This document shows, one piece after another, positions 1 through 8,431 of a stretch of 46,951 nt of DNA (its first letter is position 1; each line of letters opens with the position of its first letter). The notes under the pieces are model-generated. The model was not told where the DNA came from and ran no database searches. It was given only the letters and a program-made list of their open reading frames with translations. Made by a program: the position numbers and the translations under genes. Location of the stretch: the NCBI GenBank assembly GCA_900314485.1, contig OMVL01000014.1, positions 1-46,951 of the forward strand. Direction: 5' to 3'. This DNA comes from an uncultured Eubacteriales bacterium (lineage in GTDB: Bacteria > Bacillota > Clostridia > Oscillospirales > Oscillospiraceae).

Positions 1-1048
1 CGGTCAGCGCATCCGTGACCCGTTTCAGCAGCAGGGAGAGGAGCAGGCTCAGCACAAGCATCAGCGCCTCATAGCGGAAGCGGCTGGTGTAGTAGCCCAA
101 ATAGCAGAGAATTGCACGGACTGCCACATGGGTCAGGTACAGTTCCAGCGTATAACGCCCAAACCATTCCAGCACCCTGATAATGATTTGCTTGCATTTG
201 GGAAAAGGGCCGTATTCCAGCAGCGCCACCGTGAGCAGGAGCAGAAAAAGGAATAAGGACGCCAGAATATAACGGGTCATAATGATATTGCCGTTAAACC
301 TCAGCGGGAGTAGAAATACGAAAACCGCACCCAGCAAAAACACGCCCGGATGGACCCGCTTCTTCTGCCATGCCACCCGGCCAAAGTAACTGCCTACAAA
401 AAAGGACGGAAAGCGAAGCAGCGCAATATTGACGTGGGAGAACAACGCTGCATAGTAGGTCTGCATCACGAGTGCCAGCAAGGTGACGAAGGAAAACAGC
501 GTAATGACCCGCATCTGCGCTGTAATATCGTCTGCCGCCCGGTCAATGATCTGAAAAACATAGGGGGCAATCAGGTAACACAGGGAGATCATCAGGATAT
601 ACCAATACCAGGTACGCCCCTGCTGAAACAATTTCATAAACAGAAGATCCTCCAGATAATAGCGAAGGCCGTCCTGCTCAAACAGTATATCCCGCCAAAA
701 CAAAGACGGAAGCGCCATCACGAGATAGGGCAGCAAAACTTTGACATAGCGCTTCCAATAAAACTGCCGCAAATCAAATACGGGCTTGCGCTTCATGGAA
801 TAGTACAGGCCAAAGCCGGACAGCGCCAGAAAAGCATCTACGCCGGCGCTGGAGATGAGCATATTGTAATAGTAAATGATACCCTCAAACTTCGTCTGAT
901 AAATGCGGCAATCGTCCGTAAAATGAAATATGAGGATGCTGATGATCGCAAGCCCCATGAGGGCGCTGCGATATTTGGAGATCAGATCATAGGTCAGTGG
1001 AGCACGGCCTGTCTTGTTGCCCTGGGCGGGCATGTTGCGATCTTTCAT
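1..1048 (-). CDS. Acyltransferase family 3 membrane protein (partial, runs off left edge)
   Basis: I translated this by hand from ATG at 1046-1048; about 349 codons are open to the window edge with no stop. After a short polar N-terminus it reads RSALMGLAIISILIFHF, the first helix of the acyltransferase-3 (OafA/YrhL) family with the conserved His, followed by GVDAFLALSGFGLYYS and many hydrophobic segments, ending near LELYLTHVAV. Such proteins usually O-acylate cell-surface polysaccharide or small secreted molecules; the substrate cannot be told here. The start is backed by GGAGG about 11 bases upstream. It lies 190 bases downstream of uvrB on the same strand. The C-terminus is outside the window. 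The family call is firm, the role is inferred. Confidence 0.8.
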   Translation of the reverse strand, partial: MKDRNMPAQGNKTGRAPLTYDLISKYRSALMGLAIISILIFHFTDDCRIYQTKFEGIIYYYNMLISSAGVDAFLALSGFGLYYSMKRKPVFDLRQFYWKRYVKVLLPYLVMALPSLFWRDILFEQDGLRYYLEDLLFMKLFQQGRTWYWYILMISLCYLIAPYVFQIIDRAADDITAQMRVITLFSFVTLLALVMQTYYAALFSHVNIALLRFPSFFVGSYFGRVAWQKKRVHPGVFLLGAVFVFLLPLRFNGNIIMTRYILASLFLFLLLLTVALLEYGPFPKCKQIIIRVLEWFGRYTLELYLTHVAVRAILCYLGYYTSRFRYEALMLVLSLLLSLLLKRVTDALT

Positions 1049-1200
1049 GTCGCCTTATCCTCCGTAGTAGCAATCTGCCTGGAGCGCCAAATTCTTTGTA
1101 ATTCCTGCTCGGTCCAAATAACCCGGTCATAAAAAGAACGGTGCCAACTTGAATACCAGACCGCCGCGTATTCTTTCCTGTTACGAACAACACGGGAAAC

Positions 1201-1225
1201 TGTAGGGGCCGCATTGCTTGCACCC
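1201..1225 (+). repeat. GTAGGGG-family intergenic hairpin repeat, copy 1 (diverged)
   Basis: It begins TGTAGGGGCCGC and ends GCTTGCACCC, resembling the copies at 27416-27440 and 37798-37820. It lies between uvrB and the acyltransferase. This is the weakest copy of the family, and its palindrome is imperfect. Confidence 0.45.
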
Positions 1226-1238
1226 ATCTATTACGCAC

Positions 1239-3066
1239 TCATTTCCGCCCCCGCAGCTCGATGATCTGATCTCTCAGGGCGGCGGCCAGCTCGAATTCCA
1301 ATCTCTGGGCGGCCTCCTTCATCTGCTGCTCGTCAACGGCCTTGGACAGCTGGAGCATCTCGTGGATGTCCTTGCGGATGGTCCGGGGGACGATGCCGTG
1401 GTCTTTGTTGAACTGATCCTGGATCTCCCGGCGGCGGGCGGTCTCGTCCATGGCGGAGCGCATGGAGGGGGTGATATGGTCGGCGTACAAAATGACCTTG
1501 CCCTCGGCGTTTCGGGCGGCTCGGCCGATGGTCTGAATGAGGGAGGTCTCGCTGCGGAGAAAGCCCTCCTTGTCGGCGTCCAGAATGGCCACCAGAGAGA
1601 CCTCCGGCATGTCCAGACCCTCACGCAGCAGGTTGATGCCCACCAGCACGTCCACCGTGCCCATGCGCAGATCCCGGATGATCTCCGTCCGCTCGATGGT
1701 CTGGACGTTGTGGTGCATATAGCTGACCTTGATGCCCGCCTTTTGCAGGTAGGCCGTCAAGTCCTCCGCCATTTTAATGGTCAGGGTGGTGACCAAAACT
1801 CTCTCGTTGCGCTCGATGCGGAGGTTGATCTCCCCCAGCAGGTCGTCAATCTGCCCCTCAATGGGCCGGACCTCCACCACGGGGTCCAGCAGTCCAGTGG
1901 GGCGGATGACCTGTTCCACGATCTGGCCCGAGCGGCTGCGCTCGTACTCCGACGGGGTGGCGGAGACGTAGATGACCTGATTCACCCGCTCTTCAAACTC
2001 CGGAAATTTTAAGGGCCGGTTGTCAAAGGCGCAGGGCAGGCGGAACCCGTAGTCCACCAGACTGGTCTTTCTGGCGTGGTCGCCGTTATACATGGCCCGG
2101 ACCTGGGGCAGCGTCACATGGCTCTCGTCGATGAACATGAGGAAATCCTTGGGAAAGTAGTCCAAAAGCGTCAGGGGAGGGGAGCCCACCGGCCGGCCGG
2201 AGATGACTCTGGATGCGCTGGGCTTCCACCGCTTTCTCCTGCTCCTTGAAGAACCCCACCTGCTGCCACATCTCTTCCTCGATCTCTTTCACCGCCCGGT
2301 CCATCTTCTCCTTGGTGGTGACGTAGTGGCTGGCGGGGTAGATGGCCACATGATTCAAAATCCGGGTGGGCGTGCCGGTGAGGGCCTGGATCTCGGAGAT
2401 GCGCTCCACCTCGTCCCCCCAGAACTCAATGCGGATGGCGTGGTCTTTGGAGTAGACCGGGTAGATGTCGATGGTATCGCCCCGGACCCGGAAGGTGTTG
2501 CGCTCAAAGGCAATGTCGTTGCGCTCGTAGCGGATCTCGATCAGCTTGCGGATCAGCTCCTCCCGGCGCTTTTCCATGCCGGTGCGGAGAGAGATGACCA
2601 TGTTCTTGTAGTCGATGGGGTCGCCCAGACCGTAAATGCAGGAGACCGAGGCCACTACAATGACGTCTCTCCGCTCAAAGAGGGCGGCAGTTGCGCTGTG
2701 GCGGAGCCGCTCGATCTCCTCGTTGATGGAGGCGTCCTTCTCAATAAAGGTATCCGTGTGAGGGATATAGGCCTCCGGCTGGTAGTAGTCGTAATAGGAG
2801 ACAAAATACTCCACGGCGTTATTCGGGAAAAGCTGCTTAAACTCGCTGCACAGCTGGGCAGCCAGCGTCTTGTTATGGGCCAGCACCAGCGTGGGACGCT
2901 GGACCTGCTCGATGACCTTCGCCATGGTAAAGGTCTTACCGGAGCCGGTGACGCCTAAGAGCGTCTGCTCGTCCAGACCCAGCTCCACGCCCCGGGCCAG
3001 AGCCTGAATGGCCTCCGGCTGGTCGCCGCTGGGGGTGTATTCGCTTACCACCTGGAATTGAGCCAT
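1239..3066 (-). pseudogene. uvrB: Excinuclease ABC subunit B with internal frameshifting deletion
   Basis: UvrB is the DNA-loading helicase-like subunit of nucleotide excision repair. The first part (3066 to about 2207) has the family start and the Walker A motif GVTGSGKT, and reads to KAVEAQRI. It then shifts frame, and the correct frame resumes at [10 protein letters not shown] and runs through [30 protein letters not shown] and the C-terminal UVR motif to the stop at 1239. Compared with Bacillus-type UvrB, about 24 conserved residues (the region around E-QRT...GFCSGIENYS) are missing at 2206-2212, with a deletion length of 2 modulo 3. No single-base correction restores the protein. The start at 3066 has GAGGTG upstream, and the promoter is SOS-controlled. 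It may be a real pseudogene or an assembly deletion; uvrC at 22699-24537 is intact. Confidence 0.85.
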
Positions 3067-3099
3067 AGCTGCACCTCGGAGCGCAAAATTTCTGTCCTC

Positions 3100-3128
3100 A
3101 TATTATCAGAACGTTTGTTCGATGTCAA
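3100..3128 (-). promoter_or_regulatory. Sigma-A promoter of uvrB with LexA (SOS) box in the spacer
   Basis: On the minus strand TTGACA (3128-3123) is followed by a 17-base spacer and TAATAT (3105-3100). The spacer holds CGAACAAACGTTC, which contains the Gram-positive LexA/DinR operator GAACnnnnGTTC (3109-3120). Binding there would occlude RNA polymerase, so uvrB should be DNA-damage inducible, as in Bacillus. Confidence 0.88.
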
Positions 3129-3194
3129 TGGGATTTATTTGCAGTTATGGAATGCCCCGAAGAGGGTACCACGCCCCAAAATCACTACCCATGA

Positions 3195-3222
3195 CAGGGG
3201 GTGTGCCAAGGCGCACCCCTAC
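3195..3222 (-). repeat. GTAGGGG-family hairpin repeat, copy 2
   Basis: These 28 bp are identical to 27461-27488. The core GGGTGTGCC-aa-GGCGCACCC can fold into a hairpin with one mismatch. Read on the minus strand it begins GTAGGGGTGCGCC. It lies just beyond the 3' end of ychF and may act there as an mRNA 3' hairpin. Confidence 0.75.
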
Positions 3223-3230
3223 TCTCATTC

Positions 3231-4328
3231 TCACACATTAAACCGGAACAGGATAATATCCCCGTCCTGCACCACATATTCCTTGCCCTCGGAGCGCATG
3301 AGGCCCTTTTCCCTTGCGGCCTTTTCGCTGCCGCAGGAGACCATATCGTCATAGGCGATGACCTCGGCACGAATAAAGCCCCGCTCGAAGTCGGAGTGGA
3401 TCTTGCCTGCCGCCTGGGGCGCTTTCGTCCCCTTGGTGATCGTCCACGCCCGGCACTCGTCCTCGCCGCTGGTGAGGAAGGAGATGAGACCCAGCAGGGT
3501 ATAGCTGGCCTTGATGAGCCGGTCGAGGCCGGACTCGGCAATGCCCAGCTCCTCCATAAAGACGGCCTGCTCGTCTGAGTCCATCTGGCTCAGCTCCTCC
3601 TCCAGACTGGCGCAGACGGGGATGACCTGCGCCCCCTCCTTGTCAGCCAGCTCCTTCACCTGCTGATAGTAGGTGTTGTCGGCATAGCTGCCGCCGGAGA
3701 AGGTGTCCTCGTCCAGATTGGCGGCATAGATAATGGGTTTGAGGGAGAGCAGATCACTGGTGGCAATGAGGGCGGCGTCCTCCTTGTCGCACTCGTAGGA
3801 GCGGACAGAGTTGCCGTCGTTGAGCCAGTCCCGCAGACCCTCAAAGACCTCTGCCTCACGGAGGAACTTCTTGTCGCCCTTGGCGGCCTTCCTGGCCTTG
3901 TCAATGCGGCGCTCCACCATTTCCAGATCCGCCATGATCAGCTCCAGGTCGATGATGCCGATGTCACGAATGGGGTCGGTGCTGCCCTCTACGTGGATGA
4001 CATTCTCGTCGTCAAAGCAGCGCACCACATGGACAATGGCCTCGGTGCCCCGGATGTTGGCCAAAAACTTGTTGCCCAGACCCTCACCCCGGCTGGCGCC
4101 CTTGACCAGGCCGGCGATGTCCACGAACTCGATGACGGCGGGAGTGGTCTTTTTCGGGTGATAGAGGTCAGAGAGCCAGTCCAGACGGCTGTCAGGGACG
4201 GCCACGGTACCCACATTCGGCTCAATGGTGCAGAAGGGATAGTTGGCGCACTCAGCGCCGGCGTTGGTGATGGCGTTAAAGAGGGTGCTCTTACCCACGT
4301 TGGGAAGGCCGACAATGCCCAGTTTCAT
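3231..4328 (-). CDS. ychF: Redox-regulated OBG-type ATPase YchF
   Basis: This 365-residue protein has the full YchF/OLA1 length. The P-loop GLPNVGKST is at residues 7-15, followed by [10 protein letters not shown] (G3). The usual NKxD of GTPases is replaced by NLDE, as expected for the ATP-preferring YchF branch. A coiled-coil insertion (around [25 protein letters not shown]) and a C-terminal TGS domain ending [10 protein letters not shown] complete it. YchF binds ribosomes and affects translation and stress responses, but its exact role is unsettled. It is monocistronic between uvrB and a lipoprotein gene. Confidence 0.96.
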   Translation of the reverse strand: MKLGIVGLPNVGKSTLFNAITNAGAECANYPFCTIEPNVGTVAVPDSRLDWLSDLYHPKKTTPAVIEFVDIAGLVKGASRGEGLGNKFLANIRGTEAIVHVVRCFDDENVIHVEGSTDPIRDIGIIDLELIMADLEMVERRIDKARKAAKGDKKFLREAEVFEGLRDWLNDGNSVRSYECDKEDAALIATSDLLSLKPIIYAANLDEDTFSGGSYADNTYYQQVKELADKEGAQVIPVCASLEEELSQMDSDEQAVFMEELGIAESGLDRLIKASYTLLGLISFLTSGEDECRAWTITKGTKAPQAAGKIHSDFERGFIRAEVIAYDDMVSCGSEKAAREKGLMRSEGKEYVVQDGDIILFRFNV

Positions 4329-4473
4329 TTCTATCGCATCCTTTATCTCTTAGTCTGCCGGGGGTGAGTTTCCTCCCGGTGCAGCGTGGTTTCTCAACAT
4401 TTTATTATACCGCCGGATATGCAAATCCGCAAGGAGAAAAAGGGTTGCCGGGGCATTTCCGGGAAAAACAAAG

Positions 4474-4498
4474 CCGGAACGCCGCGGGGACGCTCCGG
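4474..4498 (-). terminator. Rho-independent terminator of the DUF3298 lipoprotein gene
   Basis: On the minus strand CCGGAGCG pairs with CGTTCCGG (one G-U) around a 9-base loop, followed by CTTTGTTTTT. It sits directly after the stop codon at 4509. Confidence 0.7.
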
Positions 4499-4508
4499 TC
4501 TGCGTATT

Positions 4509-5501
4509 TTACTTCAAATATCTGTCCCGGACCACGCCCGCCAGGTCGGTATAGGAGATCGGAAACTCAATCTCCCCTGCGGCGTAGGGCCCCAGCAGAT
4601 AGGGGGCGGAGACAAAGGTAATGCCCTCGTCTGTGAAAAAGAAGTTGCTGTCCTGGACCACGTCGCCCACGTAGCTGCGCCAGTCGTTAAAGAGCAGATC
4701 CTTGTACTCCTCCTGCTCGCACAGCTCCACAATGCTGTTCCGGGCAAAAACAGCGAAATCCGCTCCTTCGGCGGAGATGTTTTTCGGGGTGAGCCGCTGA
4801 CCGGTCTGCACATCGTAGCTGACGCCGTAGGAACGGTAATATCCGTGGACGCCGCCTGTGTAGGAATAAGACAAGAGCCGCAGACTGAGCACGTGCTCAT
4901 CCGCCCGGACCACCTGGACGCTCAGCTCATCGCAGTAGGCGATCCAGTCCAGATTTTCGTCCAGGGCGTATTGATAGTCCTCCAGCGCCTGCTCCTCCAG
5001 CTGTTCATCGGTCTCCAATGCGGCCGCCCCGTTCAGGTCTGCCTGAATGAGCTCGGCAATGTCCGGATGAGCGGGGAGGGTGACGGTAAATTCCAGTCCC
5101 TCATAGCGCATGACCTGGGTGCCGTCGTCCGCCTCGACGCTTTGCTCCACAGCGGATGTCTCCACCTGGGGGACCTGGTCGGCCACGGCGTTGGCGATCC
5201 GTTCGGTCTCGCTTTTCACGACGTTGCCGGGGGTCAGAAGGGCAGACTCCGTCTCGGCGGTCTCAGCGCCCTCCGGGGCGGGAGCATCATCCGCATCCGC
5301 TTCGGACGCAGGCACATCATCCGCCGAAGCGGCGGCGTCGCCGCTGTCTGCGGCGGGCGTAGCATCCTCCTTTGAGGCATCCGCTGCCCCGGCGGAGACA
5401 GAACTGTCCGCAGCAAGCATGGGACTGTCCGAAGCGGCTGTGCCGCAGGCGGAAAGAGAGAGCAACAGAGCCAGCAACAGAGCGATCCTCGTCTTTTTCA
5501 T
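4509..5501 (-). CDS. DUF3298 (RsiV-like) extracellular lipoprotein
   Basis: The 330-residue protein starts at ATG 5501, with GGAAGGAA upstream. The signal peptide ends in lipobox LSAC (Cys19), so it should be lipid-anchored outside the membrane. Residues about 20-100 are a low-complexity Ala/Asp/Glu/Ser linker. The C-terminal 200 residues carry the DUF4163/DUF3298 pattern: an N-terminal beta part starting MRYEGLEFTVTLP, then YSYTGGVHGYYRSYGVSYD and the final FTDEGITFVSAPYLLGPYAAG. The family includes RsiV, which binds lysozyme, and PdaC-associated domains. There is no transmembrane anti-sigma part, so a free-standing binding or sensor lipoprotein is likely; the ligand is unknown. Confidence 0.82.
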   Translation of the reverse strand: MKKTRIALLLALLLSLSACGTAASDSPMLAADSSVSAGAADASKEDATPAADSGDAAASADDVPASEADADDAPAPEGAETAETESALLTPGNVVKSETERIANAVADQVPQVETSAVEQSVEADDGTQVMRYEGLEFTVTLPAHPDIAELIQADLNGAAALETDEQLEEQALEDYQYALDENLDWIAYCDELSVQVVRADEHVLSLRLLSYSYTGGVHGYYRSYGVSYDVQTGQRLTPKNISAEGADFAVFARNSIVELCEQEEYKDLLFNDWRSYVGDVVQDSNFFFTDEGITFVSAPYLLGPYAAGEIEFPISYTDLAGVVRDRYLK

Positions 5502-5580
5502 CGCCGCACGTTCCTTCCTTTCACCCATCATACAGCAGGGTGAAATGACGATCACAGGAGTTTCTGTGACTTTTATCTAC

Positions 5581-5609
5581 ACTATGCAGGTTTTTCTTTA
5601 TATTGTCAA
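5581..5609 (-). promoter_or_regulatory. Probable promoter of the DUF3298 lipoprotein gene, with downstream palindrome
   Basis: Minus-strand TTGACA (5609-5604), a 17-base spacer and CATAGT (5586-5581). Between it and the start codon lie two dyads, TCACAG-6-CTGTGA (5552-5569) and TCACCC-11-GGGTGA (5521-5543), which could be an operator or a leader hairpin. The -35 is perfect, the -10 weak. Confidence 0.5.
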
Positions 5610-5674
5610 GAGTCTGCACAAAATGATAACAACTATTAAGATGTGGAAAACTTTTCCAATGCCGTCCAAAAAAA

Positions 5675-5708
5675 CACAGCGTTTCGGCCGCAGAGCCGAA
5701 ACGCTGTG
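5675..5708 (-). terminator. Terminator of lysA
   Basis: The perfect stem CACAGCGTTTCGGC / GCCGAAACGCTGTG has a 6-base loop. On the minus strand an eight-T run follows (A run at 5667-5674 on the plus strand). It lies 24 bases past the lysA stop. Confidence 0.92.
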
Positions 5709-5731
5709 CTGTTCTTTATGCGGGGAGGGCT

Positions 5732-6991
5732 TTACCAGACCAAGGTGGCAAAGTAATCCTCCGGCGTCTCTGCCCGGCGGATCAGTTCTACTGAGCCGTC
5801 CTCCTTCAGCAGAAGCTCTGCCGAGCGGAGCCGGCCGTTGTAGTTATAGCCCATGGAAAAGCCGTGGGCGCCGGTGTCGTGGATGACCAGCAGATCACCG
5901 ACTTCGATCTCCGGCAGCATCCGGTCCACGGCGAACTTGTCGCAGTTTTCGCAGAGAGAACCTACCACATCGTACTTGTGATCCGCAGGCTGATCCTCCT
6001 TGCCCATGACGGTAATGTGGTGGTAAGCGCCGTAGATGGCAGGCCGCATCAGATTGGCGGCGCAGGCGTCCACGCCCTTATATTCCTTATAGGTGTGCTT
6101 TTCGTGGATGACCTCGGTGACCAGATGACCGTTAGGAGCCAGCATGAAACGGCCCATCTCGGTGTAGATGGCCACATCGTCCATGCCGGCGGGCGTCAGA
6201 ATGGCTTCATAAGCCTTGCGCACGCCCTCGCCGATGGCAAAGATGTCGTTGGCGGGCTGCTCGGGGCGATAGTCGATGCCCACGCCGCCGGAAAGGTTGA
6301 TAAAGGTAATGTGGCAGCCGGTTTCCTTTTTCAGCTCCACCGCCAGCTCAAAAAGCTGGGCGGCCAGAGCCGGGTAGTAGTCATTGGAAATGGTGTTGGA
6401 GGCCAGGAAGGCGTGAACGCCGAACTCCTTGGCGCCCTTGCTTTTCAGTACCTTGAAGGCCTCAAACAGCTGTGCTTTGGTCATGCCGTACTTGGCGTCG
6501 CCGGGGTTGTCCATGACCTGAAAGCCCTCTTTGCTCTCTCCCAGCTGGTACACGCCGCCGGGATTATACCGGCAGGAGATCCGCTCCGGGATAAAGCCGA
6601 TGGCCTTTTCCAGATAGTCAATGTGTGTAAAGTCGTCCAGATTGATGGTGGCCCCCAGCTGGGAGGCCAGCACAAACTCCTCTGCCGGAGTCTCGTTGGC
6701 GGAGAACATGATGTCTCTGCCGGTGATGCCGCACTTGGCGCTCATCATCAGCTCGGTCAGGCTGGAGCAGTCGCAGCCGCAGCCCTCCTCGTGCAGGATC
6801 TTCAGGATGCGGGGGGTGGGAGTGGCCTTGACGGCGAAGTATTCCTTGAAACCGGGATTCCAGGAAAACGCCTTGTTCACATTGCGGGCGGTCTGACGGA
6901 TGCCGGCCTCGTCATAGATGTGGAAGGGCGTGGGATAGTCTTTTTGGATGCTCCGGAGCTGGTCCAGAGTGACAAATGGCTTTTTCTCCAT
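5732..6991 (-). CDS. lysA: Diaminopimelate decarboxylase
   Basis: LysA converts meso-diaminopimelate to lysine and CO2 using pyridoxal phosphate, in the cytoplasm. The start chosen is ATG 6991 (MEKKPFVTLDQL) with AGGAG at suitable spacing, giving 419 residues; a longer frame to 7081 lacks support. The PLP lysine is Lys55 in YFAVKATPTP. The fold-type III barrel continues with FINLSGGVGIDYRP (phosphate-binding loop) and YTEMGRFMLAP. The C-terminal beta domain has SLCENCDKFA, where classical LysA has CESGD, and DTGAHGFSMGYNYNGR. The changed CESGD motif is typical of a LysA subgroup in anaerobes, so a related decarboxylase activity is not excluded. It is divergent from the hydrogenase operon. Confidence 0.9.
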   Translation of the reverse strand: MEKKPFVTLDQLRSIQKDYPTPFHIYDEAGIRQTARNVNKAFSWNPGFKEYFAVKATPTPRILKILHEEGCGCDCSSLTELMMSAKCGITGRDIMFSANETPAEEFVLASQLGATINLDDFTHIDYLEKAIGFIPERISCRYNPGGVYQLGESKEGFQVMDNPGDAKYGMTKAQLFEAFKVLKSKGAKEFGVHAFLASNTISNDYYPALAAQLFELAVELKKETGCHITFINLSGGVGIDYRPEQPANDIFAIGEGVRKAYEAILTPAGMDDVAIYTEMGRFMLAPNGHLVTEVIHEKHTYKEYKGVDACAANLMRPAIYGAYHHITVMGKEDQPADHKYDVVGSLCENCDKFAVDRMLPEIEVGDLLVIHDTGAHGFSMGYNYNGRLRSAELLLKEDGSVELIRRAETPEDYFATLVW

Positions 6992-7052
6992 AATGGATTT
7001 CTCCTCTCGGGACATTGACGGGGGAAGGGCAGCGCCTTCTCCTGCCTCTAAT

Positions 7053-7081
7053 ATAGTACCGATTTTTACCGTTCTCCGCAA
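7053..7081 (-). promoter_or_regulatory. Sigma-A promoter of lysA
   Basis: Minus-strand TTGCGG (7081-7076), 17-base spacer, TACTAT (7058-7053), about 60 bases upstream of the lysA start. No lysine riboswitch is possible in so short a leader. Confidence 0.65.
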
Positions 7082-7161
7082 TCGGAAACATGCCCCATTT
7101 TTTCGCTGTACTTCGCCTCTTTTTTACATTAAATTGCTAGAAAGTGGAGAGAGCGCTGAGA

Positions 7162-7193
7162 TTTTAAAAGTTAGCGGGGCATAACTTTTAAAA
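7162..7193. promoter_or_regulatory. Perfect 12-bp inverted repeat between divergent lysA and hydrogenase operon
   Basis: TTTTAAAAGTTA (7162-7173) and TAACTTTTAAAA (7182-7193) flank GCGGGGCA. It lies 28 bases upstream of the hydrogenase -35 and about 80 bases upstream of the lysA -35. Its position suits an activator or repressor site. The rest of the 354-base intergenic stretch (6992-7345) holds the two promoters and a leader with a short ACCGGC/GCCGGT dyad. Confidence 0.55.
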
Positions 7194-7221
7194 ATTCGCT
7201 TTCTTTTTGTTTCTCTGACTA

Positions 7222-7250
7222 TTGACGCTTGTTGTGCAAATCTTTATAAT
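7222..7250 (+). promoter_or_regulatory. Sigma-A promoter of the hydrogenase operon
   Basis: TTGACG (7222-7227), exactly 17 bases, TATAAT (7245-7250). The transcript would have a leader of about 90 bases ending in AAAGGAGG before the first start codon. This is the best promoter in the window, and none as good is seen inside the operon. Confidence 0.88.
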
Positions 7251-7345
7251 GAATCCGTATGAGTATTTACTAAATGACATTAAAAAGGTAAGAGAAGTAA
7301 CCGGCGGTCAACCATAGAGACGGCTGCCGGTAAAGGAGGTTCACT

Positions 7346-8428
7346 ATGAGCTACACCATTCCGATCGGCCCTTACCATCCCGCGTTGGAAGAGCCGATCC
7401 ATGCCCGCCTGACCGTTGACGGCGAGCGCATCACCGATGCGAAGGTGTTTGTGGGTTACAACCACCGGGGCATTGAAAAGCTGGCCCAGGAGCGGAACTT
7501 CATCCAGACCCTGGTGCTGGTGGAGCGGGTCTGCGGCATCTGCTCCCACTCCCACTCCCTGACCTACGCCATGTGCATCGAGCACATTATGGGTGCGGAG
7601 GTGCCCAAGCGGGGCCAGTATATCCGGGTCATCGTGGAGGAGCTGGAGCGCATCCACTCCCATCTGCTGTGGCTGGGCATTGCCTGCCACATTGTGGGAC
7701 ACGACAGCATGTTTATGCAGATCTGGAACGACCGGGAGCAGACCATGGACACGCTGGAGGCCGTCACCGGCAACCGGGTGAACTACGCCATGAATACCAT
7801 CGGCGGCGCCCGGAGGGACATTGACGACGACAAGCGGAAGCTGATCCTCGCTGCCATGGACGATCTGGAGCAGAAGATGGGCCCCATCACCCACTACCTG
7901 ACGAGCGACAAGACGCTGGCCATGCGCACCAAGGGGGTGGGCGTGCTCACCACCGAGGACGCCGTTCGGCTGGGCACCGTCGGCCCCCACGCCAGAGCCT
8001 CCGGCGTGGATATGGACGTCCGCCGGGACGCGCCCTATTCTTCCTATAACGACTTTGAGTTTGCCGTCCCCGTCCAGCAGTCCTGCGATGTGTACGCAAG
8101 AGTGGTCATCCGGGTGCTGGAGATCTACGAGAGCATTAAGATCATCCGTCAGGCGGTGGATCTGCTCCCTGAAGGCCCCATCAACCTGGGCAATAAGATG
8201 CCGAAAGTCCCTGCCGGAGAGTTTGTCGCCCGGCACGAGGCGCCCCGGGGCCATCTGGTCTATAAGGTGGTCACCGACGGAGGACAGACCAACCACCGGA
8301 TCAGCATCCACGTCCCCACCTTTAAGACGGCGCCTACCGTCCCTGTCATGCTGAAAGGAAACACTGTGGCGGACGCCGGCCTGATCGTGGCCTCCATCGA
8401 CCCCTGCTTCTCCTGTCTGGACCGGTAA
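7346..8428 (+). CDS. mbhL: Group 4 [NiFe] hydrogenase catalytic (large) subunit, MbhL/EchE-like
   Basis: This cytoplasm-facing subunit holds the NiFe(CN)2CO centre where protons are reduced to H2. In 360 residues both nickel-ligand motifs are present: RVCGICSHSH at 61-70 (Cys63, Cys66, His70) and DPCFSCLDR at 352-360 (Cys354, Cys357). The protein stops at that arginine, so there is no C-terminal peptide to be clipped, and no hydrogenase endopeptidase gene occurs in the operon. The internal GARRDI and the lack of a fused NuoC domain fit Mbh/Ech rather than HycE. The AAAGGAGG site fixes the start. It is the first gene of the operon, with hypA three bases away, which is unusual because it is normally beside the small subunit. 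Confidence 0.95.
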   Translation: MSYTIPIGPYHPALEEPIHARLTVDGERITDAKVFVGYNHRGIEKLAQERNFIQTLVLVERVCGICSHSHSLTYAMCIEHIMGAEVPKRGQYIRVIVEELERIHSHLLWLGIACHIVGHDSMFMQIWNDREQTMDTLEAVTGNRVNYAMNTIGGARRDIDDDKRKLILAAMDDLEQKMGPITHYLTSDKTLAMRTKGVGVLTTEDAVRLGTVGPHARASGVDMDVRRDAPYSSYNDFEFAVPVQQSCDVYARVVIRVLEIYESIKIIRQAVDLLPEGPINLGNKMPKVPAGEFVARHEAPRGHLVYKVVTDGGQTNHRISIHVPTFKTAPTVPVMLKGNTVADAGLIVASIDPCFSCLDR

Positions 8429-8431
8429 GCC

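Noticed and set aside
1045-1227. 60-codon minus-strand frame that overlaps the acyltransferase start by ATGA
   Set aside because: It has no ribosome-binding site, its beginning lies in the GTAGGGG repeat, and it resembles no family. A truncated gene tail cannot be excluded.
2186-2230. Programmed frameshift as the explanation of the split uvrB
   Set aside because: A frameshift would not account for about 24 absent conserved residues, and no slippery run is present at the join.
7082-7345. Lysine riboswitch or T-box before lysA
   Set aside because: The lysA promoter lies only about 60 bases from its start codon, leaving no room, and no conserved riboswitch core is seen.
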